Below, in pieces: positions 15,715 through 24,052 of a stretch of DNA of 64,000 nucleotides. Source of the DNA: Leisingera sp. ANG-M1. Lineage in GTDB: Bacteria; Pseudomonadota; Alphaproteobacteria; Rhodobacterales; Rhodobacteraceae. The stretch is taken from positions 62,001-126,000 of the forward strand of contig NZ_JWLC01000005.1 in the NCBI RefSeq assembly GCF_000813745.1, given 5' to 3'. The notes below the pieces were generated by a model. The model did not search any database. It was not told the DNA's origin and was given only the letters and a program-made list of their open reading frames with translations. The translations under genes and the position numbers were made by a program. Numbering within the stretch: the stretch's first letter is position 1; the number at the start of each line of letters is the position of its first letter.

Positions 15715-16850
15715 TCCCCGACAAAATGGCTGCCGTGCATCTGACCGGCTACGGCGGGCTGGAGTGCCTGCATTACCGCACCGATGTGCCGGTGCCGCAG
15801 CCCGGACCCGGCGAGGTGCTGGTCCGGGTGACCGCCGCAGGCATGAACAACACCGACATCAACACCCGCACAGGCTGGTACAATGCCGGCGTTGGCGACG
15901 GCACCACCGAGGCTGGCGGCCAAGCGGGCTTTGGTGTCGACGAAGGCGGCATGGGCGACTGGGCCGGCGACATCCGCTTCCCGCGCATCCAAGGAGCGGA
16001 CTGTGTGGGGTGCATTGCCGCCGTGGGACAGGGAGTGGACCCGGCCCGCATCGGCGAGCGGGTGGTTTGCGCCCCTTACCTCTACGATCCAGAAGACCCG
16101 GAGTGGCTGGAGAACGCGGGTTTTCTGGGCTCGGAATACGACGGCGCCTTTGCCCAGTTCACCAGGCTGCCCGCGCGCAACGCTGTGACGGTAGCGGATG
16201 ACCTGCCGTTCACGGACGCGCAGCTGGCGACGCTGCCCTGTTCCGGCGGCACCGCGATGAACATGATGCTGATGGCCGGGCTCAAGGCTGGCGACGTGGT
16301 TCTGGTTACCGGAGCTTCGGGCGGAGTCGGCACCTTCCTTATTCAGATCGCCAAGCACTACGGCGCCGAAGTGGCGGCGGTCTGCAGCGCCTCCAAGGCG
16401 GATGAGGTGCGGGCCATCGGAGCAGATCATGTGATCGGTCGCGCCGCCGCGGATCACGCAAGCGCGGCCCTGGCCGCCACTGGGGGCCGCAAGTTCACCC
16501 TGATCGCCGATGTGGTGGGCGGGGAGCGCTTCGCCGAGTACCTCTCACTGCTGAAACGCGGCGGCCGCTATGTCACCGCAGGTGCCATTGCCGGGCCGAA
16601 TGTGACTCTCGATCTGCGCACGCTCTACCTCAAGAACCTCAGCTTCTTCGGCTCCACCGCCTACCTGCAGGAGACCTTTCCGCGGCTCATGGAAATCCTG
16701 CATGCGGGCGGGCTGAAACCGGCTGTCGCCGCCGCCCGGCCACTGTCTGAAATCGCCGCCGCGCAGGAGGCATTCCTGCAGAAACACCATGTGGGCAGCA
16801 TGGTGCTGATCCCGCCGCAGCAGGCCCTGGCCCAGGAGGACCGGACATGA
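15711..16850 (+). CDS. MDR-superfamily alcohol dehydrogenase / quinone oxidoreductase-like
   Basis: Medium-chain dehydrogenase/reductase of 379 residues. The GroES-like N-terminus is PGPGEVLVRVTAAGMNNTDINTRTGWY. The Rossmann nucleotide-binding motif is VVLVTGASGGVGTFLIQIAKHYGAEVAAV. An insertion at about residues 60-95 precedes the FPRIQGADCVGCIAAVG segment, which keeps D and C but lacks the usual G-H-E motif of zinc alcohol dehydrogenases. A zinc-free quinone oxidoreductase-like or crotonyl-CoA reductase-like mechanism is therefore possible. It overlaps both neighbours by 4 bases. Probably it oxidises or reduces an intermediate of the betaine route. Confidence 0.85.
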   Translation: MIPDKMAAVHLTGYGGLECLHYRTDVPVPQPGPGEVLVRVTAAGMNNTDINTRTGWYNAGVGDGTTEAGGQAGFGVDEGGMGDWAGDIRFPRIQGADCVGCIAAVGQGVDPARIGERVVCAPYLYDPEDPEWLENAGFLGSEYDGAFAQFTRLPARNAVTVADDLPFTDAQLATLPCSGGTAMNMMLMAGLKAGDVVLVTGASGGVGTFLIQIAKHYGAEVAAVCSASKADEVRAIGADHVIGRAAADHASAALAATGGRKFTLIADVVGGERFAEYLSLLKRGGRYVTAGAIAGPNVTLDLRTLYLKNLSFFGSTAYLQETFPRLMEILHAGGLKPAVAAARPLSEIAAAQEAFLQKHHVGSMVLIPPQQALAQEDRT

Positions 16851-17962
16851 AGATCACCAAGTTGACCGTCTACCGCGTGGTGCTGGACAAATGGGGCGTC
16901 GAGACCCGCTATACCAAAACCCTGAACATGGAGATCCCGCTGGAAACCACCGTGCTGCGGATCGACACCAGCGAGGGGCTGACCGGCTGGGGCGAGACCA
17001 TGACCGCGCCCTCCTACTACCTGCCGACCTCGCCGCAGGCGGCCCGCGCGGGGATTGAGCTGATCGCGCCCGCACTGCTGGGGCAGGACCCGCTGAACCA
17101 CCGCGCCCGGATGGAGGACATCCGCTTTGCTATGCGCGGCCACAAGCCCACCAAATCGGTGATCGATATGGCGCTGTGGGACCTGCAGGGCAAGGCGCGC
17201 GGGCTGCCGCTGGTCGACCTCTGGGGCGGCCGGGTGGTCGAGGACATGCCGGTTCTGTGCCTGGTGAACACCGCTTCGCCTGAAGAGCAGGTGGCACAGA
17301 TTGAGGAATTCCGCGCCCAGGGCTACAAGCTGTTCCAGATCAAGATCGGCTATGGCAGCCCGCAGCTGGAAGTTGCCCGCATCCGTGCCTGCCAGCAGGC
17401 CATGCGCGAGGATGAGCGTTGCTGGTTCGACGTGAACCGCGCCTGGACCGTGGATCAGGCGATGCAGGTGATGCCGCTGGTGCGCGACCTGGCACCGCTG
17501 ATCGAGCAGCCCTGCGAGACCTACGAGCAGTGCCGCACTGTTGCCCGCCACACCGGCATGGGGCTGATGCTGGACGAAGCAATCGAGGATCAGGACAGCT
17601 TCATCCGCGCCGCCAAGGACGGGGTGATCAATGCCGCGGTGCTCAAGATGGGCTGCACCGGCGGCATCTCCGAACACCGCCATCTGGTGGAGACCGGCTT
17701 GCGTCTCGGCATCCCGATGCGGATCGAGGATTTCTACGGCACCGGCCTGACCCTGGCAGCGGTCTCCCACTTGGCGCAGGGGCTGCCGGCGGCGGCAACT
17801 TTTGGCCTCTATGACTACCACCTGCCCGCGGTGCCTGTGGTGAAGAACCCGTTCCCGGTGGTGAAAGGCCGGGTGAAGGTCCCGGAAGACTGCGCGCCGG
17901 GCCTCGGTGTTGAGGTCGATCCGGAGGTGCTGGGCGATCCGGTGGCGGAGTACAGCCTGTGA
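16847..17962 (+). CDS. Mandelate racemase / muconate lactonizing enzyme family protein
   Basis: Enolase-superfamily enzyme of 371 residues that abstracts a proton alpha to a carboxylate. Metal ligands appear as D in WFDVNRAW, E in LIEQPCE and D in MLDEAIED. The first base region is LFQIKIG, so the KxK pair has Q in place of its first lysine. The opposite-face lysine is in AAVLKMGCTGGIS. Overall form resembles the hydroxyproline betaine epimerase / cis-3-hydroxyproline dehydratase groups. It overlaps the alcohol dehydrogenase and the CoA ligase genes. Epimerisation or dehydration of a betaine-type acid fits the context; the substrate is not determined by sequence. Confidence 0.88.
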   Translation: MKITKLTVYRVVLDKWGVETRYTKTLNMEIPLETTVLRIDTSEGLTGWGETMTAPSYYLPTSPQAARAGIELIAPALLGQDPLNHRARMEDIRFAMRGHKPTKSVIDMALWDLQGKARGLPLVDLWGGRVVEDMPVLCLVNTASPEEQVAQIEEFRAQGYKLFQIKIGYGSPQLEVARIRACQQAMREDERCWFDVNRAWTVDQAMQVMPLVRDLAPLIEQPCETYEQCRTVARHTGMGLMLDEAIEDQDSFIRAAKDGVINAAVLKMGCTGGISEHRHLVETGLRLGIPMRIEDFYGTGLTLAAVSHLAQGLPAAATFGLYDYHLPAVPVVKNPFPVVKGRVKVPEDCAPGLGVEVDPEVLGDPVAEYSL

Positions 17963-20073
17963 CCAAGGCGGACCGTTTGAAACGGATGCTGAACCCGGCC
18001 CGGGTGGCCTGGTTCGGCGGCGGCGGAATTGCGCCTGCAATCGACTACATGAAGGCCAATGGCTTCGCCGGAGAGGCCATCGCAGTGAACCCAAAGCGGG
18101 CGGAAATTGCTGGACTGCCCTGTGTGCCCTCGGCTGCGGACCTTCCTTGGGCACCAGACGTTGCTGTCCTGGTGATCCCCAAGGAAGCCGTGATCGAAAC
18201 CGTGCGCGCCCTGTCGGAACAGGGCTGCGGCGGGGTGGTCTGCATCACCTCTGGCTTCTCGGAAAGCGCCGATGGCGTGGCGCGGCAAACAGAGATGATC
18301 GAGGCCGCCGGAGAGATGCCGGTGATCGGCCCCAACTGCCCGGGCATTGCCAATTTCCTGGATGGGAATGCCTTCATGATGGATCACTTCGGCAATCATT
18401 CGCCCGGCAAAGGCGTGGCGGTGATCTCCAACGGCGGGGCCTACCTGAGCGACCTTGGCTGCGCCGACCGTTCGCAGCCCATCGCCTATATGATCGGCCT
18501 TGGCAATCAGGCGATGGTGAGCGTCGCCGACATGCTGGATGCGGTGCTGGACGATGCCCGGGTGACGGCGGTGAATGTCTATTTCGAGGGCATTGCCGAT
18601 GTTGGAAAACTCTCGCAGGCTGCTGCCAAGGCCGCCGGCAAGGGCATTCCGGTGGTGGCCATCAAAGGCGGCCGCAGCGAGGCAGGCACCCGCGCCGCGC
18701 AGTCGCATACAGCGTCTTTGTCGGGTGATGCGGCAGTGGCCTCAGCCCTGTTCCGCCGCTTTGGCTGGATCGAAGTAACGACACCCTCGGAAGCCATCGA
18801 AACCGTCAAGATGCTGAACTTCACGCCCATCCCCAAGGGCTTGAAAACCGGTTTCATCACCTCCTCAGGCTCTTATGCGGTGCTGGGCGGCGATATTGCC
18901 GAGAAGGCGGGCTTGCAGATGGTGCCGCCCTCGGCAGAGGTTGCTCCGGCCATTGACGCGGCGCTGCCTGCCTATGTCGGCCCTGCCAACCCTTTGGATA
19001 TCTCCGACGCCCATGGCTGGCCGCAGGGTGATCAGCTGCCGATCTACCAGGCCTTTGCGCAGGATGATTACGATCTCTTTGCCCAGGTGATGTGCTACCC
19101 GCCTGAAAGCGGCTGGGACATGTCGACCTGGGACGCCACCACCGGCGCTTTGGCCGAGGCCAAAGGGAACCGTCCGGCGGCCTTCGTCAACACCCTGGCC
19201 GAGGCGCTGCCACGCGAAGCCCGCGACCGGATGATTGCCAGCGGCATGGCACCTTTGCAGGGGATCGAGGACGGTTTGCGCGCGGTGGCCCATGCGGCGC
19301 GCTATGGGAAATCTCGCGTCGATCTGAACCCGGAAGTCATGATTTTGAACGCTGAGAGCAGCGCCCGGCCTGGCGGGGGGGAAGCGCAGCGCCCGCCCCG
19401 AGGAGGACGGGCCGGGCGCTGCCTGGCCGATCTGCCGGGCGGGACGCTGAGTGAAGCAGAGGCAAAACTCTGGCTTGCCGAAGCAGGATTGGATGTGCCG
19501 CGCCAATGGCTTGTGCATGGGCCGGGCGGCTTGCCTGAGATCCCCTGCACCTGCGCCGTGAAAGCCATCGTGCCGGGTCTGCTGCACAAGACCGAGGCGG
19601 GCGCTGTCGCGCTGAACATTGCGCCGGAAGACCTGTCTGCTGCAATCAGCGCCATGGCAGAACGCCTCGCTGAACAAAATCTTGAGGCCGAAGGCTTCCT
19701 GATCGAGGAAATGATCCAGGATCCCGTTGGCGAACTGCTTGTCGGCATCCGCCATGTGCCGGGCATCGGCCTCACCCTGACGCTGGCCATTGGCGGCATT
19801 GCGGTGGAGCTGATGCAGGACACCGCCACTCTGATCCTGCCCGCACCGCGCGCCGATATCGAAGCAGCCCTGAGGGGCCTGAAACTGGCGCCGCTGATCC
19901 TCGGCTACCGGGGACGGCCTGCGGCTGACCTTGCCGCCGCTCTGAATGCCATCGAGGCGCTTTGCGCCTTTGCTGCGGAACACCCCGAAATCGCAGAGCT
20001 GGAAGTGAACCCGCTGCTGCTCACCCAAACCCGCGCGGTTATTGCCGATGCGGTCCTGACCCTGAAAGGCTGA
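17959..20073 (+). CDS. ADP-forming acyl-CoA synthetase family protein
   Basis: 704 residues: an NDP-forming CoA ligase with an N-terminal CoA-binding Rossmann domain, two flavodoxin-like succinyl-CoA-ligase domains and a C-terminal ATP-grasp domain (about 495-704, including LHKTEAGAVALNI and ELEVNPLLL). The expected phospho-histidine of the second domain lies in AAQSHTASLSGD. Start is GTG at 17959, overlapping the previous stop. A glycine- and arginine-rich linker at about residues 470-485 joins the halves. It probably activates a carboxylate such as carnitine or its epimer to the CoA ester used by the hydratase encoded next. Confidence 0.88.
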   Translation: MTKADRLKRMLNPARVAWFGGGGIAPAIDYMKANGFAGEAIAVNPKRAEIAGLPCVPSAADLPWAPDVAVLVIPKEAVIETVRALSEQGCGGVVCITSGFSESADGVARQTEMIEAAGEMPVIGPNCPGIANFLDGNAFMMDHFGNHSPGKGVAVISNGGAYLSDLGCADRSQPIAYMIGLGNQAMVSVADMLDAVLDDARVTAVNVYFEGIADVGKLSQAAAKAAGKGIPVVAIKGGRSEAGTRAAQSHTASLSGDAAVASALFRRFGWIEVTTPSEAIETVKMLNFTPIPKGLKTGFITSSGSYAVLGGDIAEKAGLQMVPPSAEVAPAIDAALPAYVGPANPLDISDAHGWPQGDQLPIYQAFAQDDYDLFAQVMCYPPESGWDMSTWDATTGALAEAKGNRPAAFVNTLAEALPREARDRMIASGMAPLQGIEDGLRAVAHAARYGKSRVDLNPEVMILNAESSARPGGGEAQRPPRGGRAGRCLADLPGGTLSEAEAKLWLAEAGLDVPRQWLVHGPGGLPEIPCTCAVKAIVPGLLHKTEAGAVALNIAPEDLSAAISAMAERLAEQNLEAEGFLIEEMIQDPVGELLVGIRHVPGIGLTLTLAIGGIAVELMQDTATLILPAPRADIEAALRGLKLAPLILGYRGRPAADLAAALNAIEALCAFAAEHPEIAELEVNPLLLTQTRAVIADAVLTLKG

Positions 20074-20076
20074 GAC

Positions 20077-20898
20077 ATGACCGACTATTCCCATCTGATC
20101 TACGAAGTAGACGCCGACCATATCTGCTGGCTGACGCTGAACCGGCCGGAAAAGCTCAATGCGATGAACCTCAAGCTGATCGCTGAATTGCAAGCCGGGC
20201 TGGAGCGCGCGGATGCGGATGACGACGTCAATGTGATCGTGATCCAGGGCGCCGGCCGGGGCTTCTGCGCCGGTCATGATCTGGACGAGGACGCGGAGGA
20301 GGACCGCACCTCAATCTATGAATACCGCGCCCATTACTTCAAGCAGTTCGAGGAGTTCACAACTCCCTGGCGGGTGACCAAGCCGGTGATTGCATCCGTG
20401 AACTCCATCGCCATCGGCAAAGGGTTTGAACTCAGCCTGTTCTGCGACATCACCATCGCCTCGGACGATACCCGCATCGGCTATAACGAGGTGCGCTATG
20501 GCATCTCCGGCCACTGCATGTTCCTGCCCTGGCTGGTGAACATGAAGACCGCCAAGGACCTGCTGCTGACGGGGCGTGAGCTGACTGCGGCTGAAGCCAA
20601 GGAGATGGGGCTGATCACCGATGTGGTGCCGCTGGAAGAGCTGAAGGAGGCGACCCACAAAAAGGCGCTGCTGATGGCCCGCATGCCGCGGGAGATGCAG
20701 CGGATGCACAAGATGTATTTGAACAAGGTCTATGAGATGCAGGGCCTGCGCACTGCCACTGATTATTATCTGGAGCAGGTGGCCATCATGGGGGCAAACC
20801 CGGTGCCGGAGTATGAAGAGTTCTCGAAGTCGACGATCGAAAAAGGGCTGAAGGCAACTCTGAAGGAAGCCAATGCGCGCTATGAGGGGCTGGATTGA
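20077..20898 (+). CDS. Enoyl-CoA hydratase/isomerase (carnitinyl-CoA dehydratase-like)
   Basis: Crotonase-fold enzyme of 273 residues. The oxyanion-hole segments are GAGRGFCAGHDLDED and NSIAIGKGFELSLFCDITIA, and the R-x-G-Y-N-E-V-R-Y-G-I-S-G-H stretch follows. The second oxyanion region has K-G-F in place of the usual A-x-G-G-G. It is last in the five-gene operon, 3 bases after the CoA synthetase stop. This fits hydration or dehydration of the CoA thioester. CaiD-type activity is an inference from context. Confidence 0.87.
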   Translation: MTDYSHLIYEVDADHICWLTLNRPEKLNAMNLKLIAELQAGLERADADDDVNVIVIQGAGRGFCAGHDLDEDAEEDRTSIYEYRAHYFKQFEEFTTPWRVTKPVIASVNSIAIGKGFELSLFCDITIASDDTRIGYNEVRYGISGHCMFLPWLVNMKTAKDLLLTGRELTAAEAKEMGLITDVVPLEELKEATHKKALLMARMPREMQRMHKMYLNKVYEMQGLRTATDYYLEQVAIMGANPVPEYEEFSKSTIEKGLKATLKEANARYEGLD

Positions 20899-21071
20899 GA
20901 CCTCCCGCCCAATTGCGGCGGGGGGCTCCCGCCCGTTTCCGGTGCTCCTCTGGAGCACCGTCACCCGTTGGGCCCGGCGCCGCGCTGGCGCGCGGCGGAC
21001 CGGTCAGCAGGGCTGACCGGATGTTTCGCGTGCGAAACATTGGGGCAGAGGTGCTGACTTATAGGAGGCCG
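20899..21071. other. Convergent intergenic region with three perfect hairpins
   Basis: Between converging genes lie three inverted repeats with 9-bp perfect arms: 20940-20960, 21000-21020 and 21021-21040. The last two touch. They probably work as bidirectional terminators, though none has a T-run. The third resembles a ParB parS site with altered spacing. Confidence 0.6.
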
Positions 21072-22568
21072 TTACCGGCCTTCGATTTCGCCTAGGATCT
21101 TGTTGCGCTGGATTTTGCCCGAGGGGCCCTTGGGCAGCTCCGGCAGAAAGTGGACCTCATCCGGCGATTTGAATTTCCCAAGCTGGCTGTGGCAGATCTC
21201 GATCAGCTCCAGCGGCGTCAGGCTGGAGCCGTTGCGAATCTTGACGGCTGCTTCCACCGTCTCTCCGTAGCTCGCGCAGGGGCGTCCGAAGGCCGCGGCC
21301 TCGATTACGTCGGGGTGGGAATAGAGCGCCTCGTCAATCTCGCGCGGGGCGATGTTCTCGCCGCCTTTGATGATCAGTTCCTTCAGGCGGCCGGTGACAA
21401 AGACATAGCCGTCGGCGTCGATGCGGCCCAGGTCGCCGGTGCGCAGCCAGCCGTCTGCGGTGAAGGTGCCCGCGGTGGCCTCGGGATTGCTGAGGTACTC
21501 CATCATCACATTGGGACCGCGCACCGCCAGCTCGCCTTCGCTGCCGTCGGTGACAGGGTTCTGATTGGCGTCCAGGATGGCGATCTCATTGCCATAGGCG
21601 ATGCCGGGGGAACCGATCTTGCGGATGCCCGGAGGCAGCGGGTTTGACAGGATCTGGGCGGCGGTCTCGGTGAGGCCCATGGTCTCGATGATGGGCATGC
21701 CGAAGCGGTCCTCAAAGGCGCGCTGCACATCCGGAGCCAGCGCCGAGGAGGCGGAGCGGCCGAAACGGATGCGAGCGCGGGTGCTGTCGACCGGGTCGAG
21801 GTCCGAGTGCAAGAGGTGCGAGATGATGGTGGGGACCACCGAGAACCATGTGGCTTGCGACCAGCCCGCATGGGCCCAGAACCGGCTGGCGGAGAAACGT
21901 TCGCACATGGCCAGCGAACCGCCGGAGATCAGCGTGCCCATCACCGTCACACAGAGGCCGTTGATATGGTAGATTGGCAAGACACAGAGACCGCGGTCCT
22001 GGGGGGTGAGCTCATGCGCGACGGCGGTGGTCCAGCCGCCTGCCAGCAGGCTTGCGTGGGAATGCACTACGCCTTTGGGGCGGCCGGTGGTGCCGGAGGT
22101 GTACATCAGCAAAGCGTGGTCGCCGGCAGAGAGCGGGTGCAGCTCTGCCGGCGGACCACCAGTTGCTGCCTGCCTGTCGAAAGGGGAGATGGAAGACAGG
22201 TCGGCAGTCTGCTCGAACAGGTCTGTCTGGCTGGCGTGCACAAAGGCAAAGCGGGCGCCGCTGTGCTGCAGGGCGTAAGACACCGCGCTGTTGCCTGCGA
22301 CCAGGTTGATCATGGTGGCGCGGAAGCCACCGTAGAGAACGCCGAACAGGCACTCCAGCGCCTCGCGGCCATTGGGGTGCAGGATGGCGACGCTTTCGCC
22401 CTTGGAAATGCCCTTGGCGGTCAGCGCGCGGGCGATGTTCCGGGCGGTGTCGCGCAGCTCGGGCCAGCTGAGGTCGGGCGCGCCGTCGGGGAAGACAAAG
22501 CCGGTGCCGCCTTCCTCTGCGCGTGTGTTGAGCCAGTCGCGGATGGTTCCTTTGGGCGGTTCCATCAT
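21072..22568 (-). CDS. sauT: Sulfoacetate--CoA ligase (AMP-forming)
   Basis: Acyl-adenylate-forming ligase, 498 residues, which activates a carboxylate with ATP and CoA. The P-loop motif is LLMYTSGTTGRPKGVVHSH. The hinge GWLRTGDLGRIDADGYVFVTGRLKELIIKGGENI and the C-terminal lysine of GPSGKIQRNKIL are all present. The general family is broad. The sulfoacetate assignment rests on the 4-base overlap with sauS, whose acylating dehydrogenase would use sulfoacetyl-CoA, and on the attached TTT transporter. In Cupriavidus necator the pair SauT-SauS converts sulfoacetate to sulfoacetaldehyde. Confidence 0.8.
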   Translation of the reverse strand: MMEPPKGTIRDWLNTRAEEGGTGFVFPDGAPDLSWPELRDTARNIARALTAKGISKGESVAILHPNGREALECLFGVLYGGFRATMINLVAGNSAVSYALQHSGARFAFVHASQTDLFEQTADLSSISPFDRQAATGGPPAELHPLSAGDHALLMYTSGTTGRPKGVVHSHASLLAGGWTTAVAHELTPQDRGLCVLPIYHINGLCVTVMGTLISGGSLAMCERFSASRFWAHAGWSQATWFSVVPTIISHLLHSDLDPVDSTRARIRFGRSASSALAPDVQRAFEDRFGMPIIETMGLTETAAQILSNPLPPGIRKIGSPGIAYGNEIAILDANQNPVTDGSEGELAVRGPNVMMEYLSNPEATAGTFTADGWLRTGDLGRIDADGYVFVTGRLKELIIKGGENIAPREIDEALYSHPDVIEAAAFGRPCASYGETVEAAVKIRNGSSLTPLELIEICHSQLGKFKSPDEVHFLPELPKGPSGKIQRNKILGEIEGR

Positions 22569-23986
22569 TGGTCCGCCTCCGCCCAGTAGCCGGCAAAGAT
22601 GTCTTCCAGCGCCGGTTCGCAGGAGGGGATTTCGCGCACGATCTTGGTGCTCTGCACGAAGTGGCGCCAGTTGAGGTTGGTGTCGATCGAATTGCCGCCC
22701 CAGCTGCCGCAGCCCATCGACAGGGAAAACGGCATTCCATTGGTGAAGGCGCCGCCGGTGGCAAAGGTATGGGCCTGGTTGACGATCACCCGGCAGGTGG
22801 GCATGTCGCGGCCCATTTGCACCGCGCGTTCGTTCCGGGCGGTGTGAATGCCGATGGAGTGGCCTGCGCCTTGGTGGGCGAGAATACGGGATGCGGTGGC
22901 TTTGGCCTCTGCGAAATCCGCCGAGCGATAGACGGCCAGAATTCGGCTTAGCTTTTCGCCGGAGAGCGGGTGGTCCGGGCCGATGCCCTTGGTTTCGATA
23001 GCCAGGAATTTGGTACCTGCGGGGACTTTGCCGGACATATCCAGCGCAGTCAGCATCTTGCCGGCGTCCTGGGCGATGACTTCGCGGTTCAGATGGCCAT
23101 CGGGCCAGAGCTTAGCGATGATGCCAGCGGCTTCTGCTTCGGGCACCAGTGCGCCGCCTTCCTGGGCAAGCGCGGCGATGAACTGCTCATAAATGGCATC
23201 CACCACCACCACGGAGTTTTCCGAGGAACAGGAAGTGGCGTTATCGAAGGTCTTGGAGGCGGTGATCTTGGCCGCGGCATCCGCCAGGTTTGCGGTCTCA
23301 TCCACGATCACGGTCACATTGCCGGCACCGACCGCCACGGCTGGCGTGCCGCAGGACTGGGCGCGGTCGACGTTGTTCTGGCTGCCGGTGCAGATCACCC
23401 GGTCCGCGGCCTCCATCAGCGCCTGGGTCTTGGCCTTGGAGCCGGGGGCGGGGATCATCTGCACCAAATCCGGGTCCAAGCCCAGCTTGGCGAATTCATC
23501 ATGGATATAGGAAAGCAGCAACTCGCAGGAGGCCACGCCCTTGGGCGAGGGGGCCACAACGATGGCATTGCCGCCTTTCAGCGCGTTGATGATGTTGTTG
23601 GCAGGCGTCGCTGCCGGATTGGTCGAGGGGACAACGGCGCCGATCACGCCGATGGGGCGCATGATCTCGGTGATGCCGGTTTCAGGATCGTCGCTGATAA
23701 TGCCGTGGGTCTTAACACCCGCGATGTCGCGCAGCAGGCCCAGCGTCTTGCGGTGGTTCTTGGTGATCTTGTCCGCCACATTGCCGAGGCCGGTGGTTTC
23801 CACCGCCAGTTCGGCCAGGGCGCGGTTGCGGGTGGGTTCCATGATGGCCCAGCCTGCTGCCAAAGCTGCCTTGTCATAAAGCGCCTGGCTGCCGCCTGCC
23901 TCAAAGGCCTGCTGGGCGGTGCGGGCGCGCGCCACGATCTGTTCCACCTCGGCGATGCCGGAGGCGAGTGCGTCCTGAGCGGTCAT
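22565..23986 (-). CDS. sauS: Sulfoacetaldehyde dehydrogenase (acylating)
   Basis: CoA-dependent aldehyde dehydrogenase-fold enzyme of 473 residues. It reduces sulfoacetyl-CoA to sulfoacetaldehyde with release of CoA. The catalytic cysteine is in FDNATSCSSENSVVVVD. The IGVIGAVVPSTNPAATPANNIINALKGGNAIVV segment and the C-terminal MGCGSWGGNSIDTNLNWRHFVQ stretch are characteristic of the acylating group shared with AdhE-type enzymes and typical of SauS. The product would be cleaved by sulfoacetaldehyde acetyltransferase (Xsc), which is not in this window. It is the middle gene of an operon with the TTT transporter upstream and sauT downstream. Confidence 0.87.
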   Translation of the reverse strand: MTAQDALASGIAEVEQIVARARTAQQAFEAGGSQALYDKAALAAGWAIMEPTRNRALAELAVETTGLGNVADKITKNHRKTLGLLRDIAGVKTHGIISDDPETGITEIMRPIGVIGAVVPSTNPAATPANNIINALKGGNAIVVAPSPKGVASCELLLSYIHDEFAKLGLDPDLVQMIPAPGSKAKTQALMEAADRVICTGSQNNVDRAQSCGTPAVAVGAGNVTVIVDETANLADAAAKITASKTFDNATSCSSENSVVVVDAIYEQFIAALAQEGGALVPEAEAAGIIAKLWPDGHLNREVIAQDAGKMLTALDMSGKVPAGTKFLAIETKGIGPDHPLSGEKLSRILAVYRSADFAEAKATASRILAHQGAGHSIGIHTARNERAVQMGRDMPTCRVIVNQAHTFATGGAFTNGMPFSLSMGCGSWGGNSIDTNLNWRHFVQSTKIVREIPSCEPALEDIFAGYWAEADQ

Positions 23987-24005
23987 GTCTTTCCTCGATT
24001 GATTG

Positions 24006-24030
24006 TCCGGGGCAGGGGCGCTGCCCCGGA
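24006..24030 (-). other. Perfect intra-operon hairpin between receptor gene and sauS
   Basis: TCCGGGGCAG 24006-24015 pairs with CTGCCCCGGA 24021-24030 around a 5-base loop. It lies in the 66-base gap between the receptor stop and the sauS start, with no T-run. Such GC-rich hairpins often protect upstream mRNA from decay and so raise receptor output over enzyme output. Confidence 0.55.
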
Positions 24031-24052
24031 GGGTTTCGGCCGGAGGGGGGGA

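Noticed and set aside
21021-21040. Functional parS site
   Set aside because: The TGTTTC and GAAACA halves are correct, but the spacer is 6 instead of 4 bases, which changes the register required by ParB. Kept only as a structural finding.
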